Part shown: positions 58,248 through 64,000 of the stretch, piece after piece | How the letters are laid out: each line of letters opens with the position of its first letter | How positions within the stretch are numbered: the first letter of the stretch is position 1 | Origin: Pardosa pseudoannulata | Taxonomy: Eukaryota > Arthropoda > Arachnida > Araneae > Lycosidae | Length of the DNA stretch: 64,000 nt | Reading direction: 5' to 3' | Assembly (NCBI GenBank): GCA_032207245.1 | Contig: CM063501.1 | Location: 58,607,503 to 58,671,502, forward strand | Notes under the pieces: generated by a model | What the model was told of the DNA's origin: nothing | Seen by the model: the letters and a program-made list of their open reading frames with translations, nothing else | Databases searched by the model: none | Made by a program: the position numbers and the translations under genes

Positions 58248-58674
58248 AAAAAACAGTTTCATATTTTGAAGAGTAAATGTCGTGCTTCGTTCTGAAAACT
58301 AACTTTTTACATTTTCCTTGAGTTACTAAATAAGTATGGATTTAATAACTTATGACCATCCTTTGATAATTGGCTAAAATATAATTACCAATACTGCCCG
58401 TGCAAAAAGAAAAAATAAATGGTAATAAACAAATTTAACTTGACTGGTGAAGAATAAAAATAAAACTAACAATTTCAAGGGAAAAGTTAAAATTATATTC
58501 TTTTTGTAGAAACTAAATAAAAATAAACTAAGAAGAAAAGACATATACATAAGTTCAAAATACATAAGCATACATTCATCAGCATCAAGCCTTGAAAAGC
58601 TTAGAAAACCCCGCAGGCCACATTGGAAATGAATCTTATGTGTTCTATGCGTGTATGCGTACATATTTGAGGCT
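58248..58674. other. AT-rich sequence, nothing recognised
   Basis: A 96-codon minus-strand ORF (58374-58664) is Phe/Leu-rich because of T-rich sequence and has no domain. Confidence 0.5.
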
Positions 58675-58887
58675 TGGGTTTGATTTGGAGGGCTACGGTC
58701 TACTGCTTTGCTGACGATGGATAATGAAACCGGGACGTATTTATTAAAACCTATTCCGAACGACTACGAACATCCATTCCAGCATCGGGATTCGAACACG
58801 CGAATAATCGAACATTACCGTGAACCCATTCGGTACCGCGAACTCTGTACCGAACAGCAACGCTCTACCATTTGACCATCGTTCGGC
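58675..58887 (-). mobile_element. tRNA-derived SINE (family A, head type 2) with internal insertion in the head
   Basis: Minus-strand copy with the TGGTAGAGCG head type (plus strand CGCTCTACCATTTGACCATC). About 30 extra bases between the A and B boxes include a near-duplicate of the GTACCG..GAACTC segment, so the head is longer than usual. Confidence 0.85.
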
Positions 58888-59476
58888 ACACATGCGAGGT
58901 GAAAATACATAAAAAAAATTTTTATTCGTAAATTAGAAATGGAGCAGTTAATTTGGAACCTGTGCATGATAGTTATAATAATCAATAAATCATCTACATA
59001 TATATATTTACTGTAATAAATACACTACTTGGATCAATTAGAAGTTTTGTGAATTTTTCCACGGGCCACGAATTATTGGAACACTGTAAACCACACCTGA
59101 TCAAAGTAATAACATTTTTAGCTATTAATGTCCATAAAATGATTAAAGCGTATTGTAAATGCAAGAGATTGAAAATTGAAAATTACCTATGCTACATGTT
59201 ACTAAACCATATAAATTTACTATAAATTTCATAGATACTAGTTATTCTAATTGTAATCTGAATTCACCCCCAATTTAAACATACATAATTAGCATTTAAA
59301 TAACCCTTTAATAGATCAAGACGCCTTGAATATTATTTTTAAAATATTCAACATTCGTCTTAACGTATGATCATAAATGTTACATAAAACAAACGTTACT
59401 AAAATCTAGATTATAAAAGTATCTAGCTTTAGATAGAAACATTTGCTTAAAAAGTGAGGTGCTACTCAAAATTGAC
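58888..59476. other. AT-rich sequence, nothing recognised
   Basis: No gene or shared repeat was seen. Confidence 0.5.
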
Positions 59477-59479
59477 TAA

Positions 59480-59612
59480 GGGCCGGTCTCACCAAAGTCG
59501 TTTAAGAGCCAACTGAGATTAATTCATGGCGCCAACCAACAGTGTGACACATTTCTCTGCTAAAACAAATTAATAGTGTTTAACTCATAAACCACTTTGG
59601 TGAGAGCGGCCC
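59480..59612. mobile_element. Harbinger-like MITE, copy 1
   Basis: Inverted ends GGGCCGGTCTCACCAAAGTC and its near-inverse (right end CACTTTGGTGAGAGCGGCCC). TAA is duplicated at 59477-59479 and 59613-59615. A 3-bp TWA duplication with GGGCC ends fits PIF/Harbinger. It is 133 bp and non-coding. Confidence 0.82.
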
Positions 59613-59694
59613 TAAATATTTCTACTGCACTGCATATTAACTATTTCCATGTTTTTACTGCACGTTTAGTTTATGTTATGATAAAAACCCGGGT

Positions 59695-59875
59695 TTGGTT
59701 TGGTTTGGTTTGGAGCGCTACAGTCTACTGTTTTGCACACGAGGGCTAATGAGACCAGGACCTACGGTTTAAAGCCGATTCCGAACGGCTACGAACATCC
59801 ATGCCAGAAGCGGGATTCGAACCCGCGAACTCCGGTTCCGAAGAGTAGCGCTCTACCATTCGGCCATCGTTCGGC
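59695..59875 (-). mobile_element. tRNA-derived SINE (family A, head type 2) with 13-bp duplication
   Basis: Complete minus-strand copy whose head reads GGCCGAATGGTAGAGCGCTA, unlike type 1 (GGCCGATTGGTTAGGGTGCT). B box GGTTCGAATCC, followed by CGCTTCTGGCATGG, then the same body as type 1. TAAAAACCCGGGT flanks it at 59682-59694 and 59876-59888. Confidence 0.95.
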
Positions 59876-59888
59876 TAAAAACCCGGGT

Positions 59889-60931
59889 ATCAAAGCCCAC
59901 TTGCATTACTTTCATACACAATTATTATAAAGTACATATTTTAGCAATTATGTTTTTTTATCTGATTCGCGTTATTCAACCGTGTAACTTGACAAAGTCC
60001 TTTTAATTAAAAAAATATATCCAGTTTTTAATTCAAAATCTTTAACAGACACAGCACAAAAATTTCAGTAAATTTAAAAAAGAAATACACATTCAAATAT
60101 TACGAAGTCTAAGGAAACAAATCATACTACGAAATATTTAGTAAAAAAGAAAGTTGAGAGGTAAAAGTTATTATTGAAATAAAATAATCTGTTAACTGTA
60201 AATTTCGTTTCATTAACAAATTTAAGCCTAGATTAACTTTTTGGCTGATTAAATTCTTTCATAAAAATAAATTTCATAAAACTAACAAAAATTAAAACTG
60301 AATGTATTGTTTACATAATTTAAAACTAACACCAGACCTGAGTGTAAAATTGTTTTCGTATGACCCTTTATAGTTTTAAAAGGTCATAAAACACTTAAAA
60401 GTCGAAAAAAATTTATAATAATCATCATTTTACTCCTCATAGCTTATAAAATAGCAGTTTTATAAACATAATTTTTTTAGAATAGTTAGAACACATTATC
60501 TTTATTTACATATGACATTCATTTTTAAAACAAAAATATTTTTGTTAAAAATTGATAAATAAGAAACTTTGTCGTTAACAAAATATCAAGGCTAACTCGC
60601 ATAATTACTGAAATTATAATTAAGTTAAACTCAAATTTATTGTTTTAAAACATACTACAATATCAAAAAATAAATTTGAACCTAAATTTGTATTTATAAT
60701 ACATGTATATTTTTAAATAAGCGTAAAAAATGATTTTTTTCCTTAAAAATTAAAAATTTATTGCGAAAAAACATATTTTGGGAAATAAACAAGAAATTTT
60801 AGATTCAATCGGAGGAAAATTATATTGTATATAACCTGTAAAAATTTCATGAAAAAATATTGAAAGCTTTGAGATAACGAGCAAGTTACATAAAAAAAAA
60901 AAAAACAATTTATGTAAAAATAAGGTTAAAG
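59889..60931. other. Very AT-rich sequence, nothing recognised
   Basis: No gene or shared repeat was seen. Confidence 0.55.
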
Positions 60932-61529
60932 CAAGGCCGTAGACAAGGGGAGGGATTATGGGGGCCTGGTCCCTCTCCGAAATTCTTAAAGACCGTTTCG
61001 TGAAAAGAAAAGGGATCATGTGTGTGGGTCTATCATCTGCCTAGCTATGAATTTATAACATTGGGCTTAGAACAGTGATATTGAATTAAGGAATAGGTGC
61101 AAATAGGATTCGACATGTAAAAACAGACTGACTAGCCCTTTTGGCATCTCGTCGCAATATTGTTGAATAATCGAAGAGGTTTTGGCGAAAATTTCAAATA
61201 GAGCATATTTTATAATATTCAAGTAAAAATTTGAACGTTTTCATTTTCTTTCAAAATTATTCCTTTTCTACAGTTATATTTCTGTTTTAAAAATTATTAT
61301 ATATTTTTAATGTTAATTTTACTATTAAATCCATTATGTAGTTACTACATGACTCATTTAAGGCTATAAATTTGTTCATTATATCATTTTTTATTATTTT
61401 GACATTTTAAAATCACATAGTATTAAGATACTCATTAGGATTATATATAGGAAAACCTGTAGTTTTATTGAAGTATTCTTCACAAAAAACAATGTCCCCC
61501 TCCGAAAGTAATTTCTGGCTACGGCCCTG
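60932..61529. mobile_element. hAT-like non-autonomous element, 598 bp
   Basis: Ends CAAGGCCGTAGACAAGGGGA and the inverse of CAGGGCCGTAGCCAGAAAT, with CCCCCTCCGAAA-type sequence at both subterminal regions. An 8-bp duplication with one mismatch, GGTTAAAG and AGTTAAAG, flanks it. CAGGGCCGTAGCCAG-like ends are typical of hAT. The 89-codon minus-strand ORF over its left end has no family features. Confidence 0.8.
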
Positions 61530-62886
61530 AGTTAAAGTTTTGTAATTAAATTTCTTTACAGTAAATATTAGATACGTTTTTATTCATAACTCCTGCAAAC
61601 ATTGGAAATTTTTTTACACGGACTGTGTTAAAATGCTCAGAACTAAATTCCTTTTCCCATATATTTTTTTCTGCAAGTTTTTGTCCATTTAACAGACGTA
61701 TGACCCCTTAAAATACATAAAACAGTATGCGTACAAAAAATTATTGGTGTTATACGAAATTCGGAAGGAGTGTAGGTAATACAACTATTCAATGAAAATA
61801 AAAGCATTAGCGTTGTATATAAAAAGAATAGTTGTACCTAGTGACTTATAAACATATTCCGGCAATGATAAACTAATTCATTAAAAGAATTCTAGGAATT
61901 ATTTTATAAATATAGTTTATTATTCTATTTTACTCGCTTTGTTACTGGACAAAAAGAAAAACATTACATTGCGTATGTATTCTAACATAGGTAACTTCCA
62001 TTTTATATGACCGACAGAATTCAGCGTCCCTTACCTCCTACGTTACGTCCGGAATTTTTCCGCATACCCGCCAAGAATACGTTGATTCAACACTTAAATT
62101 TACTACACCCCAAAAGATAGAAATATGCATAAACTAACGTGACACATAAGAATATTTAAAAGAAGCTTACCTTAAGATATCCCAATTTGAGGTTACTCAT
62201 AGTTCAATCTAAAATTCCTCTACCTAACAAAGGAAAGCGTTCTATCACGTTTAGAAATTTTTTCTGTTTGACAAGCTCATTAGCTATTCAAACGGAAGCG
62301 TGTGATGTAATAGAGCCACAGCCAATCGCATTACATGCCCACTTAAGTGCGTATCAAAATTATAAACATCTGCCTAAATACGCTGTATTTTAAAATGGAA
62401 ATATCGATGTTAAAGTTAAATAAAAAATTTTATTGCATTTTTTTCTTCAATATTTCGAATAGATTTTACAAACTGCGATATGGGTATAAAAATGAATTAT
62501 TTGTAACATACACATATATAAATATTCAGTCAAAGTAAAACTCATACGTTTCCATTAAAAGGGTAAATTTGCATAAATGTCAGAATTTTGTTAAAATCTA
62601 GAAATTGTTGTAATAACATGGTATTCATAACTACACGAAAACTACCCATTTCTACACAAAATTAAATCATGAATATTTGGAATTAAAGTCATATTTACCT
62701 TTAACAATTTATTTAATACTATAAAGAAGTTTAAAAACTCCGTCAGTTTATATTCCACTGTTAAATTCCTAGATAAAATGAAGACTACAATAAATTCTGA
62801 ATTGTAATGCAAATATATCATTGAGAATACCTAGGTTTCGCCTGATCATTGTTGGTTAAAGATAGTTGGTAACTGTGTACAATTTA
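61530..62886. other. AT-rich unique sequence, nothing recognised
   Basis: Two overlapping short ORFs (62187-62393 and 62347-62538) have no domain. Confidence 0.5.
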
Positions 62887-63020
62887 GAGCTGGTCTCTCC
62901 AAAGTCGTATAATTGCTAACCGTGATTAACAATTGCAACCAACCAATGGTGGGACACAATTCCCTGTTTAAACAGAGATTAATCTCGGTTAGCCATTAAA
63001 CGACTTTGGTGAGATTGGAC
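62887..63020. mobile_element. Harbinger-like MITE, copy 2
   Basis: GAGCTGGTCTCTCCAAAGTC at the left, and TTAGCCATTAAACGACTTTG then GTGAGATTGGAC at the right. Same length and layout as 59480-59612. The duplication is less clear (TTA and TTT). Confidence 0.78.
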
Positions 63021-63189
63021 TTTTTGGCGTTAAACTGTGGTTAGCTCACAGTTTGTCTTGACTGAAGCAAAACGGTAGCTAAGTTATGTTTAAAATGAGT
63101 TTTACTACTTGTATCGAAAGTAAGTTCGTTCTTCGAAATATTTGTCCCGAGAGACTAGTGTGGACAAACTTGAAAGTGAAAGATAGAAA

Positions 63190-63316
63190 TAGACCAGGAT
63201 CTACTGCTTACAGCCGAATTTGAATAGCTACGAGCATCCATGCTAGAAGTAAGATTTGAACACTTGATCTCCTATACCAAAAAACAGCGCCCTTCCCATT
63301 CAGCCACTGTTTAGCC
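63190..63316 (-). mobile_element. Degenerate SINE (family A, probably head type 2)
   Basis: ATCTACTGCTTACAGCCGAA, CTACGAGCATCCATGCTAGA, AGATTTGAACACTTGATCTC (B-box relic) and CTTCCCATTCAGCCACTGTTT (head) occur in reverse order. Confidence 0.72.
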
Positions 63317-64000
63317 AGATATGGAAATCACAAGCCGAAAGTCCTGAGTCTAATTGAGTTCGATATTTTGTTTAAATTAATGAGATTTTCGGCATTAATT
63401 CTCTAATTTTCTTTAATAATTTTTGCTGAATTTAATTTCTTCCTACATAATAAGAGCTTTTCATATAAAATGAAAAGCGAGAACTTTGTTTAAAATATTT
63501 AAAAAAGAATTCTGACACATTGTGGCCAAACTTGCAACACAAGATGAATTTCATTAATAACTTTTGCTTTTCTTTTTAAGCAATAATTATTAGGTATCAT
63601 TCTACACCTGTTTAATTTTTCAAGACGTAACCTAGAAATATTACATAAAGTCATGGAATTTTAAACGATAATGTTTAAAAATCCAATTCAGATACTGTAA
63701 TCACTAAATAAAATTAGCAACTGAAAAAGTTTCATCGTAGGTCTACAACATATTTACTAGGAAATTTTTTAAAATAAATATGTACAATAGTTTTTTATTT
63801 ACAGTGCGCAAAAGTTGAAAAAAAACACGATTTTTAGTAAAATACATTTAAAGTATTTCAGTTTTTTTAAACGATAATATTTAATGCATAAATTATATCG
63901 TTGTACAGGTTCTAGTTGGTATATTTTATTTGAATCTGTTTAAAACAATACATAAATGTCCAAAATTTTAAAAATGTAGAAATCAAAAAATTGAAGTTTT
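63317..64000. other. AT-rich sequence to the window edge, nothing recognised
   Basis: No gene or shared repeat was seen. Confidence 0.5.

Overview
The window looks like 64 kb of AT-rich, intron-scale or intergenic DNA from an animal nuclear genome. I found no host protein-coding gene, tRNA gene or rRNA gene that I could defend. The content is a dense mix of transposable elements and satellites: mariner, piggyBac/TTAA elements, Helitrons, hAT-like and Harbinger-like MITEs, and tRNA-derived SINEs with a CAAACC tail. That mix points to an arthropod. A chelicerate or crustacean is possible, but no sequence here fixes the lineage.

Layout. 1-3440 is a ~289-bp tandem satellite that runs off the left edge. 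5473-6788 is a deleted mariner carrying a GC-rich insert; a second copy without the insert lies at 26471-27166. 7.2-10.3 kb holds decayed SINEs, a probable MITE and a 394-bp duplication. 12.2 kb is a TTAA element and 13.1-14.0 kb a Helitron. 16.65-17.9 kb is an AT/CGATATA satellite. 20.3-22.1 kb is a dead piggyBac transposase split by a small hAT-like element. 29.5-31.5 kb is a 984-bp tandem duplication. 32.1-33.2 kb is a second Helitron, containing a BEL/Pao polymerase fragment. 34.4-34.7 kb is a foldback around (AT)37. 37.7-39.0 kb holds a third Helitron inside a TTAA-type repeat. 41.1 kb is a small mariner. 44-49.5 kb is a cluster of TTAA elements, several nested, with two more piggyBac transposase fragments. 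51-55 kb is a 227-bp satellite. The right end has more SINEs, TTAA elements, a hAT-like MITE and a pair of Harbinger-like MITEs.

How it fits together. The main theme is a collection of about a dozen short, non-coding elements bounded by TTAA. Most begin TTAACCC(C/A)TT and end in the inverse. Each family carries its own palindromic or repeated core motif. Remnants of three piggyBac transposase genes lie in the same window, so a piggyBac-type enzyme is the natural source of mobilisation. Nested insertions with readable target-site duplications allow a relative order of events. The two tandem satellites show mosaic or edge-diverged units, as expected from unequal exchange.
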